DNA of 64,000 nucleotides, taken from assembly GCA_004335835.1 (NCBI GenBank), contig RWJK01001508.1, positions 27,943 through 91,942 of the forward strand, in the 5' to 3' direction. The translations under genes were made by a program, and so were the position numbers. The notes under the pieces were generated by a model. That model was not told where the DNA came from. It was given only the letters and a program-made list of their open reading frames with translations, and searched no databases. Below, in pieces: positions 22,300 through 35,924 of the stretch (positions are counted from its first letter, which is position 1; every line of letters starts with the position of its first letter). Origin of the DNA: Scenedesmus sp. ARA3 (lineage: Eukaryota; Chlorophyta; Chlorophyceae; Sphaeropleales; Scenedesmaceae).

Positions 22300-25200
22300 G
22301 CAGCCATCAAGCTCTGCACCCCATGCTGCTGGCTGGCGTGGGCCGCCTTTGCCTGCGCTGCTGCTGCTGCTGCTGCTGCTGGCTGGGGTCCCACCATGCC
22401 GTGCTTGTGTGCGGTGATCTGCAGAGGCACCACCACCTGCTGCCTGCTATGCACGTCTACTGCTTGCAGGCAGCGCGGCTCGGCAGCTAGCACGTACAGA
22501 TGCCGGAACGCCTGCAGGCACGCGTACACACAGCCGGCAAAGGTCTGAGTCACTGATCCAAACAACCCACACCCACGCACCGCAGAATAGTCAAAGACAC
22601 TCTTACTCCCAGATGGACTTACTGTTGCAAACACGTGCATGATTGAATTCATTCCGCACCATTCTTACCGCAGGTGGCAGCACTGGTCACCGGCGCTGTG
22701 ACGCCGCCGCGTCGCACACCACCGCAACAGCTTACTGCACAACAAGCACAGCAATTCTTCGAACCCCATCCCAAACGATCAGAACACATCATAAATGTAG
22801 ATCTCACCTGCAGGTGGCAGCGCTGGTCTGTGGGGCTATGAGGCCACACCGGATACAGTGCGATCAGCACACCCAACTGCACAACAAGCACATCAAACCT
22901 TCCCGTCCGTATAAACCATCACCATTCTCACCTGCAGGTGGCAGCGCTGGTCTGTGGGGCTGTTAGGCCACACCGGGTGCACCGCAACCACACACCCAAC
23001 TGTACAACAAGCACAGCAAACCATAAATGTATACAAAAAGCCTCGCCACTTGCAGCTGCAGGTGGCAGCGCTGGTCTTTTGGGCCGTTGAGCCACCACAC
23101 TTTAGACCAACTCAATGCGCAACAAGCACAGCAAGTCTTCACACCCAAATGATTCCAACTTGATCGCAAATCTCACCTGCAGGTGACAGCGCTGGTCTGT
23201 GGGGCTATTAGGCCACACTGGGTACAGCACGATCAGCAGCGCCGCAACTGCCTCGTTGCTGCTGCTGCTGCTGGCGCGCAACACAACAAAAAAACACCTT
23301 ACTGCACAAAAAGCATAGCAAACCTCCACATACAAATGCATGTCATCATCCACCCATCTCACCTGCAGGTGACAGCGCTGGTCTGTGGGGCTATTAGGCC
23401 ACACCGGGTACAGTGCGATCAGCAGCGCCGCGACCGCCTCGTTGCTGCTGCTGATGCTGGCGCGCCCCGCACTCAGGAACAGCAGCCCTGCAGCCAGGCT
23501 GGTGGCAAGGTGGTGGCCGTAGCTGACCTGCATTTGATGCAAAATATTATGTTTGTTTGCAGTTGTTGTGTCGGTGTCAGCAGCGGAGATATAGGTGTGC
23601 AGAGGTTATCAAGGCCAGCACGCCAGCAGCCAGGCTGGTGGCGAGGTGGTGGCCGTAGCTCACCTGCAAACAATTATAACAGTCTTTTGTAAGCAACGCC
23701 TGTTGGCATTCCATCATTAGCTGACATGTATCTAGAGTTTGTTTGCAGCTGATTGCAGTTATAGTGGTGGTGTTAGCACGAGAGATAGATAGGTGAAGGT
23801 CAGAAGAGAGCACACAGCTCTTGTGCGCAGGGTGACATGATGGCTTGCGCTGTTGAACATAGAATGGACAATGCCGGGTGTGTGCAATGCTGCTGCAAGT
23901 TTGATGGCGGTCCCTGCCAGTCACGCACACAATGCTGCACATCCTTCGTGCAGCAAGCTGCTGGCAATTGCAACAGCCACAGCTGACTAGCTACAGAACG
24001 ACACATGCTAATGACAATCACACAGGCTGCAGACAGGACCGCTGGCCTATCATCATGGTTCAACATCAAATCATTGATCAAGTGGCTCACCTGGCCGCTG
24101 CCAACACATGCGAATGACACTCACACATACTGCAGACGGGGCAGCTGCCACATATTCATGGTTTCATGATTGATCAAATGCTGTCATCAGGTGTCTCACC
24201 TGGCCGCAGCCCACCCCAGGGCCCGACAGCAGTGCAGCAATGCCGCCTGGCGTCTGGCCCTCAGCGCCTGTCGCGCGCAGCGGCCCAGCGCTGCGGCGGC
24301 TGAGCACCTGCGGGCAGCATTGCAATCGTTGTGATTGCTGTTATTGACGTATTGGCATGTGTTTGTTTGTTACAATGCTGGAGGGTGATACGGGCCATGC
24401 ACTTGTCTCCTGCAAGTGCGGCACCGCTGTTGCTACAAGTACAACCATGCAGCCATGCAGCCAGCAGCAGCAGCGCACCTGAATCAGCCGAAAGGTAGGC
24501 AGGTGGCCGCTCCCTGCCATGACCAGCGCCAGCGCCAGCAGCACCACACTGATGCAGTTCTCAATCACACCCTTATCCAGCTGCCCAACTGACCCAGCAG
24601 CAGGAGCCACCGCAATGCCAACGCCGGCCCCATTTGCTGCAGCAGCGGCAGCAGCAGCAGCCGCCGCAGGCGCCACAGACTGCTCGTTGGGCCCGCCGGG
24701 AGCCCGCCGCTTTGCGTGCAGCAGCTGCAGTAGGTGGTGCCGCAGCAGAGCCTCTGCGCCTGCATTGCAAGTTCCTGCAAAGCGCAATCCGATCGCAAAG
24801 CAGGCGCCAGCTAGTGCGTGCACATGCGCTAGGCCCACGGCGCCCCAATCTACTGCTGATGCGGCATGCCCTGCAGGGCCCCTGAGGCTGCCGCTGCCGC
24901 TGCGTGCTGCTGCTGCTGCTGCAGGTGTGCTGCCGGGTGTTGCTGCTGCTGCTGCTGCTGCTGCTGGAGGTGCCAGCATTGCATCCAGTATCTTGAGCAG
25001 AGGCTGGTCTAGCAGCGGCGGCAGCTGTGCACTGATCCACTCCTGCAGCAGCATACATAACACGTTGTCAGACACTTGCATGCAGTAGGCATGTGCACGA
25101 GATGATGGCAAGACCACAATTGCCATGCGTCGGCTCGTTGCAGTCAGCATCTTGCCGACTATCAGCCACACTCAGCCTTTTCCCACATGTGACAACAAAA

Positions 25201-26019
25201 TGCCAATCATCACCAGCATGATCCGCTTTACATGATTTGCCAACAGCAGATAGTAACAGATCAACTCACCTGTGTTGCGCTGATGCCCTCCCACAGCACC
25301 AGGGCCCTGCCCAGCACCATCAGCAGCTGCACCCTTTCCCTCAAACATGTTACAAACAGTTGTCACTAACGTGTTATGTACCAAGGTCCAGCAACAGTAA
25401 CAGATCAGCCCACCTGTGTTGCGCTGATGCCCTCCCACAGCACCAGGGCCTTGCCCAGCACCATCAGCAGCTGCACCCTCTTCTCTTAAACATGTTATGA
25501 CCATTTGTCACTGACATGTTATGTAACCAACGCGATCAAGCAGCACCAACAAGTTGTTCTTGCCCACCTGTGTTGCGCTGATGCCCTCCCACAGCACCAG
25601 GGCCTTGCCCAGCACCATCAGCAGCACCAGTGAGGGCCGCATGTGGTCCAGTGCATACACACTGTCAGGCACCTGCATGCATTGGAGTGGCACACGGTCC
25701 GAGTTGTACGATTCACAGGCAAGGCTGAGTTTTCAAGGTGATACTGTGCGGCTCGCTTGGCCCATCAGTTGCAGGTGCATCTTTTAAGCCACATGCAGTT
25801 GCAGCCGCCTGTGGCCAGAGCCAAGCTTCCTCAACATCGCTTTCAACTTCACAGCCGGCTGCCGTGAACTTCACAGCCGGCGTACACTGAACTTCACCTT
25901 GAAGCGTGCTGCCACGTCAGCGTCACCCGTCTTCAGGTACATCATCATCAGCGCCATGGCAGCAGCAGGGCCAGTGACAGCGGTGTTGCCGCCCTGACCT
26001 TCAAGCACCACCTGCAGCA

Positions 26020-26055
<36 letters not shown>

Positions 26056-26118
26056 TAACGCCATCAGCAGCAGGGCCAGTGACAGCAGTGTTGCCGCCCT
26101 GACCCTCAAGCACCACCT

Positions 26119-26154
<36 letters not shown>

Positions 26155-27133
26155 TAGCACCATCAGCAGCAGGGCCAGTGACAGCAGTGTTGCCGCCCTG
26201 ACCTTCAAGCACCACCTGCAGCAGCAGCAGCAGCAGCAGCAGCAGTGGGATAGCACCATCAGCAGCAGGGCCCGTGACAGAAGTGTTGCCGCCCCCGACC
26301 TTCAAGCACCACGTACAGCAGCAGCAGCAGCAGCAGCGCCATGGCAGCAGGGCCAGCAGCAGGGCCAGTGACAGCGGTTTTGCCGCCTTGACCTTCAAGC
26401 ACCACATGCAGCAGCAGCAAGCAGCAACAGCAGCAGCAACACAGCAGCGCCAGCTTTGGCCGAGTCAACAGCAGGAGCTGCCCACAATGCATGCAGCAGC
26501 AGCACACCTGGCAGCATGTCCGCAAACCACAAGTCCGCCACACGGCAGCAAGCAGCGGGACACAATGTACAGCAGCACGCACGCCCCCACCACTCTCACC
26601 TGTGAGATGCCGTACTGCTGCATCAGGTCTGCATCCAGCTTCACCCCACCACCACCACCACCAGCAGCAGCAGCAGCGCCGCTGCCCAGCCCACTGGGGT
26701 CCTCCCCCAGCCCACCAGCAGCAGCATCCCAGCCCACCACGCCTGTCCCAAGCACAGCATCTAGCACACTGCCAGGCCTGCTGCTGCCATACAGGCCGGC
26801 AGCAGCAGCAGCAGCACTGTTGGGGCCTGCTGCTGCTGCTGCTGCTTTGGCTTTGGGTGGCTGCTGGGGTCTGCGGGAGAGGCTGTGGGGCTGGCTGGAG
26901 CCATCCATGAGGGCCCTGCGAGAGTGCAAATATTACGGTTGTGGCAGTAATGGCAGCAGCAGCAGCAGTGGCAGCACGAATGAGGCAGCTTTAGCCATTG
27001 GATCTGAGTGACTGATTGAAAATGTGCTTGGGAGGCTGTGGGGCTGGCTGGAGCCATCCATGAGGGCCCTGCGAGGGTGACCGCATCGAGGTTGTGGCAG
27101 TGGTGGCAGCAGCAGCGGCAGCAGTAGTATTGA

Positions 27134-27170
<37 letters not shown>

Positions 27171-29966
27171 GGTGACTTTGTCTTGCTGGCTGATGCAGTG
27201 TGCAGAGTTCAATAGCTGGCGTATTGAACTGCTGCAAGTGAGACTGTAGGGCTGCAAGGTAGCGTTATGCTTTTGGTGAGGCTTGGAAGAGGCCATGCTG
27301 CATGTAGTGGCATGACAGCATTGCTCAATGCTGCGCCAATGTGTTCGCAGACGCGTAGACCAAAGGAGCTAACAGCATTCACACTTGCACAATGCCACTA
27401 CAATCTGTCCTGTCACTCGCAGACCCTAACACTATCTTCATCACATAAACACACCTGCGCATCAGCTTATCCTCCAAGCGTAGATCAGCCAGCCAGACAC
27501 ACTGGCAAACTTACTGTGCACTTTGCCATGTCTTTTCTTTGCATTTTTTTCACATAAGAATCACAGATAACCCGCACCTCAGCGTATCTTCCAGGTGCAA
27601 ATCAGCCAGCCCAGGCGCGCTCCTGCCCTGCCCCAGGCAGATCAGCCCCAGCCCCGTGTGACTATTGCACACTCCAACATACCCACACCTCAGTTTCATT
27701 TTCCAAATGCAGATCCGCCAGCGCAGCCAGACCCGCACACTCCAACTGACACTTTGCAAATGTCAGCATCTATCTTCAGTAGCCTATCACACAACCAATG
27801 CATCCTGCGCACCTCAGCTTATCCTCCAGGTGTAAATCAGCCAGCCCAGGCGCACTCCTGCCCTGCCCAAGGCAGATCAGCCCCAGCCCAAAGCCAGCCG
27901 CAAGCGCATACCCCTCCCTGTCCTGCATCACACACATCAGCGATGACAGGCTCGCGCCAAGCCCTGAACCGCCGCCGGCCTCGGCGCCTAAACCGCCGCC
28001 GCCGCCAGTGAGGCTGGGGTTTACGCCCGGGGTTCTGGTAATCTCCTCGAGCATGATCTCTGACATGAGCCGGTGGCAGGAGCCCTGGTACAGCAGGCCC
28101 AGGCCCAGCAGCGAGGCGGCCTGCAACAGAAAAAAACAAAAAGAAGCCGCAAAAAGCGAATTTGCTGGAGTGTCCAGGAGCGCAAAACACAATAAAGTTG
28201 CATTGAAGCGCTACGTTGACACTTGTGGTAACGAATTGATGTTAATGTTTTTTTAGGGTGGTGGGGTGGTGTTGAGCCGGTGGCAGGAGCCCTGGTAGAG
28301 CAGGCCTAGGCCCAGCAGCGAGGCGGCCTGCAGACAGAAAGGGGATGAACACAAACGAGTCACTTTAGTGACGGAGAGTTGAGGAGCACAGAATGCCATT
28401 TCTATCAATAGCTCTATCTCCGGCAGCAGCTGGAGTGGCGTGCCACAGACTTGTGCGACATCATCCAGTCGCTGCAGAACACAGCATGCTGCGCCACACA
28501 ACACAGCACACAGCACAAGCAAAGTCGTATCCTTGCAGAAAGCTGTCATAGTCAGCCACCGTACCTGCACCACAACGCACCACAATGCACATACACAAAC
28601 ACACACCTACAGCCATCAGACCATAAACAAACAGCTCATCACCTGCACGTGCGGCGACAGCTCTATTTCCGGGAAGCAGCTCGGGTGGCGTGCGGGCAGG
28701 TGCAGCAGCAGCATGCGCGCCACGGTGGTGTCTGCCGCCCCTCTGCTGCAGGCCGCCATGCCCAGCAGCACGCCGATGGTGGTGGGCTCGTGCTGATCAG
28801 ACAGGTACCTGCAGGGAATGCAGGCGGCCATAACACAATGGGAGTGGAGTGCGGCAAATCTAAAACAAATGGAGCTACAACACCGAAGTAAAGCCTATTT
28901 AAAACTCCAGTCATGCAAGTGGCAGAGCAACAGTACTTGCGTGCTCTTTGTACAACGTCTGTGCACTGCGTGCTGCTGCCGCTGCTGCCACGGCTCACCT
29001 GTACAGGTCAGTCCATGAGAGCCGGTCCAGGTGCCCCGTCAGCCCCAGCGCCAGCAGCACCCCGGCATGTGCATAATTAGGCACCACCGGCTTGCTGTGC
29101 GGCAGCCAGGCATCTGCCAAGCTGTCTGCACTGCTGCTGCTGCTGCTGCCAGGCTCAGGCCTGACAGCCCCTTCAGCAGCAGCACCAGCCACTGATCCAG
29201 CAAGGCTAGGAGTAGCCCCTTCAGGAGAGTTAGGGTTGGGGGTTTGGGATCCGTGCTGGGGTGCGGCCACGCCAGCTTGCTGCTGCTGCTGCTGCTTGAG
29301 CCGGTGTCGCCTGCGAGGGGCGATCTTGATGCCAGCCGCCACTCCGTTGTGAAACTCACACCAGGCCGTGACGTCAGCTGCCGCGCCGCCGCCTGTGAGG
29401 TAAGCACAGGTTGGAAGAAGGCATCTGCTGTAAAAACAAGATTACCTCAGGTGCTCCTGGCACTCAGAACTCTACATGAGGCCGTCATGTCCACAGCCGC
29501 GACCTTGCGTGAAGTTGTATGCAACTGTCAGCATAAAGTGCTCCCAAGGCAGCGGCTGTGCTAGCGTTAGCAGACACGCCTCAACAGCCACCTGCACTCT
29601 TGCACTGCCGTGAAAACTTAAACACACCAAACACATCCTTCCGAATCAGACACACCAAACACACCCTTCGGGAATAGACACACCAAACACACACTTGCAA
29701 TTTTGCCTACCTGGTGCGGGCTGTGCATTGGTGAGGTCCAGGTTCACCAGCACCCTGCCGCCCGCTCCCCCCTCAGGCCCCGGCCCAGGCACCACCCCAC
29801 TCAGGCACAGCAGCGGCACCCCCAGCTGCTCCCCAGGCAGCGGCTGAGACAGCCCAAGCGTGAAGGCACCACGGCCCAGTGGCAGCGCCATGGTGCGCAG
29901 TGCGGAGGAGAGCAATGCTGCCTGCTGCTTGGCGGGAAGATCTGGATCACTGTCTGGCCCAGGGAC
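20595..29966 (-). CDS. APC1: APC1 exons 15-25: proteasome/cyclosome repeat region and C terminus
   Basis: Exon 15 begins VPGPDSDPDLPAKQQ and contains RTMALPLGRGAFTL; exon 16 has WCEFHNGVAAGIKIAP. Exons 17-24 carry the PC-repeat ring: TTIGVLLGMAACSRGAAD, ASLLGLGLLYQGSCHRL, AAGFGLGLICLGQGRSA, MMMYLKTGDADVAARFK, LDHMRPSLVLLMVLGKAL, ACFAIGLRFAGTCNAG, and HHLATSLAAGLLFLSAGRAS. Exon 25 (22511-20595) reads RHLYVLAAEPRCLQAVDV and then PRYWPIQVA, LYVDDPSGVKSLL and VLPWYLQLYSLGHR, ending VARQHGGT and TAG. PC repeats form a closed helical toroid in APC1 and proteasome Rpn1/Rpn2 (family knowledge). Confidence 0.92.
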
Positions 29967-30987
29967 CTGCAGGGGACAACAATGTGGATGCATGGCACAA
30001 GCAGAGCAGGGATCACATGTTGAGTAGTGGCAGCGCCATCGTGCGCAGCGCGGAGGAGAGCAGAGCGGCTTGCTGCTTGGCGGGAAGGTCTGGGTTGCTG
30101 TCTGGCCCTGGGACCTGCAGGCAAGGGGACAGGCAGAAAAATGTGTAAAGGCTTTAGAAACGAGCCACAACACAACAAGGGTCCAGGTGTTGTAATAGCG
30201 CCATGGTGCGCAGCGCGGAGGAGAGCAGGGCGGCTTGATGTTTGACGGAAGGATCCAGGTCACTGTCTGGCCCAGGGACCTGCGGGCAAGCAAACAGGCA
30301 GAAAGATGTAAAAAGTTCGGAAACGTGCCGCAGCACAACAAGGGTCCAGGTGTTACAATGATAATAACGCTGCCTGTTGTTAGGCAGGAAGATCCGGGTC
30401 ACTGTCTGGCCCAGGGACCTGCAGAAAGATGGGGAGTATGGTCATATGCGGCAGAAACAGAGCAGAATCAGAAAGGGTGAAGGCACCACGGCCCAGTGGC
30501 AGCGCCATGGTGCGCAGTGCAGGGGGAGAGCAGGGCGGCTTGCTGCTTGGCGGGAAGATCCGGGTCACTGTCTGGCCCAGGGACCTGCACATCACGGGTC
30601 ATCACGATCATCACGGATTGATGGATCAGTCGCACAGCATCGGTTGAGACTATACTCCTTGATTTACACAAATCACAAAGGAATTGTCCGGTTGGTGCAG
30701 CACAATGATAGCTCAGCAATATTTGACAAGCGATGCCAGGGTGGAACGTGCATGCCGCCCCACTCATCGTGAGCACCACGGGCATGTTTGTTCCCAGCAG
30801 GCTCTGCACCTCAGCACCACACTGCTGCCACTGCCACTGCTGCTGCTGCTGCTGCTGCCACATCTTTATTGCCAACAGCTGCTGCTGTCCCACTCATCGT
30901 GAGCACCACGGGCATGTTTGTTTCCAGCAGGCTCTGCACCTCAGCACCACACTGCTGCTGCTGCTGCTGCTACATCTTTAATGCCAA

Positions 30988-31018
<31 letters not shown>

Positions 31019-31474
31019 CTTGTTAACGCCAACTGCTGCTGCCACCCCACTCACCGTGAGCACCACGGGCATGTTTGTTTCCAGCAGGCTCTGCACCTCA
31101 GCACCACACTGCTGCTGCTGCTGCTGCTGCTACATCTTTTATGCCAACTGCTGCTGCTGCTGCTCCCTTGTTAACGCCAACTGCTGCTGCCACCCCACTC
31201 ACCGTGAGCACCACAGGCATGTTTGTACCCAGCAGGCTCTGCACCTCGGCCAGCCGCTCATCACGGCCAAAGCGCAGCGAGGAGATGCCGCCTGCAAGGT
31301 AATGAACACAGCAAGGCAAACACACAGCGAAAGAGACTTGAACCACGGCGCTGTATTCTGTTGTAGAAGCACAGTTGCTTCTTTCCCGCGCGTGATGCAA
31401 AAGCATGCAAGTTCCAGGTGTGGCCAACGTTTGGGCAGGAACTCAGAACGAAGCTGACCATCATGGTTCAAACT

Positions 31475-31507
<33 letters not shown>

Positions 31508-32020
31508 CCAGCAGCAGCAGCAGCAGCACTTCGCGCCTCACCTGCCACGCCTTCCATTCCGTCAATTGGCAGCCCCAGCTCAGCCCAGTCCACGTCCATG
31601 AGCTGGAAGACCCCATCAATCACCTAAGCTATGATATCACGCAATACAAAGCAGCAAGTGCTGGGCCAATCATACCAAACAAACGCAGCAGCAGCAGCAG
31701 CAGCAGCAGCAGCACCATCCACCCACCCGCCACGCCTTCCATCAATTGGTAGCCCCAGCTCCCCTGTCACCCCCACGATGATGTCAACTAAGAAGGCACT
31801 TGATGGGCGAAGCATACTAATCAAACTCAGCAGCAGCACAGAAGTGCCTTTCACGCACCTGCTACGCCTTCCATGCCGTCGATTGGCAGCCCAAGCTCTC
31901 CAGTCACCCCAGCATTGCTGCTCTGACCAATGCCGGCGCCAAATGCGCCGCTGCTGCCAGCAGCAGCAGCGGCAGCCGCCGCAGCAGCAGAACCCCTCAG
32001 GCCCCTACCCCCTCTCCTTG

Positions 32021-32051
<31 letters not shown>

Positions 32052-32274
32052 TTTGCCGGCTTGCTGTGAGGCTCCACTGAGGGGCCTTGAGCTGAGCTGC
32101 TGCCCGGTCAGGCTGCAGCTGCTGGGCAGCAGCAGCCGCTGCTCATACGGCAGCAGCACGTGCTGCTGCTGCTGCTGCTGCCGGTGGGGCGCTGCATGAC
32201 TAGTAGCTGCAGCTGCTGAGGCGGTAGCAGCAGCAGCAGTGCCACTGGGAATGGCATCGCTAGCGCAGCAGCTA

Positions 32275-32305
<31 letters not shown>

Positions 32306-35300
32306 AGTCGTTGCTGGCCAGTGTTGCTGCCACATCCTCCCTGCCAATGAGCGCATACGCCATGATGGGCCAACCTGCAACAAATGACAGCGAACATCAT
32401 TGGAGCTCCGTGCTATTTTGATGGTACAGACTGCCTCAACACACTTGACAATTACCGCTGAGTTTAGTGCCCTTTCAGCGGTTCATCAGCAGTTCACAAA
32501 AAGTTGACAAAGCGCAATCCCTCACCTGCGGGCGGGTTGGTCCTGCACCTTGCAGCAGCCTCTTTGAGTGGCAGCGCAACTCCCAGCGGCAGGCCATCCA
32601 GCGCCAGCACATCCCAGCCCTGCTGCACCAGCAGCAGCACCAGCCGGTGACTGCCCAGCAGCAGCAGGTGCTCCAGCTCCGCTGCCAATGCATTGTTTGG
32701 ATCTGCTGCACTGTTGCCGGACTGTTTAGCTCCAACGCCGCCCGGGGACTGGTTTTGTGTGCTGCTGCTGCTGCTGCTGCCTAAGAGGCCAAAGCCGGCA
32801 AGCGGCTGCAGCAGCAAACTCCCCTGCTGCTGCTGCTGCTGGTGGCCGCTGCTCACTGCTGCTGCCACTGCTGCTGCGCAGGCGCGTGTGCAGCTTGACA
32901 GCAGGCGGTACGCCTCCAGCAGCTGACATGAGCGCAGCACGCAGCTGCTGCCTTTACTGGCCAGCCATGGAACATAACGCTGCTGCTGCTGCTGTTCAGC
33001 GGCGCCTGACAGCAGCGGGGACAAGCAGCGCAGAATGTCTCCTGGCGGCTGCTGCAGCTGCATAAGCTCAACGCTGCTGCTGCTGCTGCTGCCAGCACCA
33101 TCCAACTGCTGCTGCTGCTGCTGACCCTTCTGCGAGTGCCACTGCAGGGAGGCCGCTGCAGTAGCAGCAGCAGCAGCAGCAGCAGCAGGCTTGCCAGCAA
33201 GGCCGGCAGCAGCTTCCAGCAGCTGCTGTGCTGCAGCTTGCAGTCCAGAGGGCGAAGCATCTCTTTCATAGTGCTCCTGGTATGCAGCAGCACCAAGCAG
33301 TTTTGACAGCAGCCACAGCAGCGGGCCCAGCAGCTGCAGCAGCTGCCGGCGCAGCTTGTAGAGCTTACAGTCCTCGTACACGGAATGCAGCGCCAGCAGC
33401 ACTGAAGCCAGCTCCTGCCTGTGCTGCTGCTGCTGCTGGGGCGAGCCAGCAAGGCCTTGCCAGCCAAACACAGCATCTTCAAATGCTGCTGCTGATGATG
33501 TGGTGTCAACGGCCTGCTGCTGCTGCTGCTGCTTCTGCTGCAGGAATGGTAGCGCCTTGAGGAGCTGCTTGCTCTCTTGACTGCCCAGCAGCAGCAGCAG
33601 TAGCATCTGCTGCATGCAAGCTTGCTGCTTGCGTGTCTGCTGCCCTGCTGGTGTGCTGCAGCTGGCCGAGCCTACTGGCTAAGCGTGTGGTGCTTACTGA
33701 CATGGGGGTACCACTCATAGACATAGGTGTGCCGGATGCTGCCCTGCCACCCCTTGCACCCGCTGCTGCTGCTGCTGCTGCTGCAGATGCTGAGTCGACT
33801 GACATAGACATGGACATATCTGAGTAAGCAGATCCCGGCGTCTGCTGCTGCTGCTGCTGCCAGCCCGTCGGTAGCGCAAAAGGCATCGTGGCAGCAGCGC
33901 CTGCTGCTGCCGCCCGTGCAGCAGCACCTGTCTCAGGTGTAACCATGTCCATGTCATCACTGCCACCTCCAGTTGCTGCTGCTGCTGTTACAGGACTGCC
34001 AAACTGCCCTGCTGCTGCTGCCTGTGCAAGCTGATTGTCTTGCTGAGCTGTTGGAGGTGTGACCATGTCCATATCATCACTGGCACCCCCTGTTACTGCT
34101 GCTGCCGTCACAGGACTGCCAAACTGCCCTGCTGCTGCTGCCTGTGCAAGCTGGCTACCACGCTGAGCTGTTGCAGGTGTCACCATGTCCATGTCTTCAC
34201 TGAGACCCTCATCACCTGCTGCTGCTGCTGCTGCTGCTGGTGTTTCTGCCGCTCCGGCTGTTACAGGGCTCCCAAACTGCCCTGCTGCTGCTGCCAGCGG
34301 GGTTGTCTGCCCTAGCTGCTGCTGCTGCTGCTGCTGCTTGAGCTGCGAGCTGTGCACCTGATCCAGTGTGCCTGGTTTTATGGCCCAGGCAATCAGCACG
34401 GAGGCGATAGCACGCCACTCGCTGCCGAGGTGGCCGCAGCAGGCACCTGCACAGGATGAGACATGCACATGATGACACGTGCAGATGACAAGAAAACGCA
34501 CATGATGACACATGCAGCTGACAACACATGCACATGATGACACACGCACATGATGACACATGCAGCTGACAACACATGCACACGGTGACACATGCAGCTG
34601 ACAACACATGCACATGATGACACATGCAGATGACAACACATGCACATGATGACACATGCAGATGACAACACACGCACATGATGACACATGCAGCTGACAA
34701 CACATGCACAGGATGACACATGCCGAGGTGGCCGCAGCAGGCACCTGCAGGGGGCAGCAAACAAGATGTGACACATGCAGATGCGAAGTGCATTCCATTG
34801 CCAGGCATTTGACTTCAAGAGCCACTGAACTAGTGAATGCACACATCAGGCGCGACCAACCATACGACCAAATAGCCTTTGACACATCACAAACGACATG
34901 GAATAGGCCCTATCTGCAACCTTGGACTCGCCCGGCTGCAGCAGGCAGGCCGCCAGCAGCTGCAGGTGCTACTGCTGCCCCAGCGCCTCATGCAGCGCGA
35001 TTTTATTAACGGCACATACTAATGCCTGTGGGCGAAGCATGCACTTGCTGTTCTGGTCACGTGTCCAGCCACCTTGCGGCATGATGCACACAACAAAGAC
35101 ACAAGCAGGCGTAGTCTGTCACACCACCATAACGTAGAAACCGCTTCTGAATACACTCAAATGCGCTCGCCTGGCTGCAGCAGGCAGGGCCCCAGCAGCT
35201 GCAGGTGCCGCTGCTGCCCCAGCGCCTCATGCAGCGCCATAGTGAAAACGGCACATACTCATGCCTGTGGGCAAAGCATGCACTTGCTGCCTGGTCAGTG

Positions 35301-35881
35301 TCCCAGCCACCTTGCGGCATGAGGCACTAGAGTACGAGATACGCAGGCGTAGTCAATCACATCACTATACAGCCCAACAAACTTGTACCCAGGTGCACCC
35401 ACCTGGCTGCAGCAGGCAGGCCCCCAGCAGCTGCAGGTGCCGCGTCTGCCGCAGCGCCTCATGCAGCGCCAGAACACAAGGCATCACTCGTACTGAAACT
35501 GCTGCGCATGGCATGCAGTCGCTGCCCAGCCACCTTGCGACACGAAGCACAACCAAGACACAAGCAGGCGCGGTCTATCACACCACCATACAGTGGAAAC
35601 CATTTCTGAGTGTACTCAAATGCGCTCACCTGGCTGCAGCAGGCAGGCCGCCAGCAGCTGCAGGTGCCGCTGCTGCCCCAGCGCCTCATGCAGCGCCTGC
35701 AGCACCTGCCCCGGCAGTGACGGCAGCCACGACAGGCCCAGCCGCACACGCACAGAGGCACCTCCAGCAGCAGTACGGTTTGCTGCAGAGGCAGCAGCAG
35801 CTGGTGCTGCTGCTGCTGCCAGGTGCAGCTCAACGCTGAACCTGTCGCCAGCTGCGCAGCTCAGGCCGGTGATGCTGACAC

Positions 35882-35924
<43 letters not shown>

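Noticed and set aside
22668..23665. CRISPR-like array
   Set aside because: The regular repeats are copies of an APC1 exon end with splice donors, in a nuclear gene of a eukaryote.
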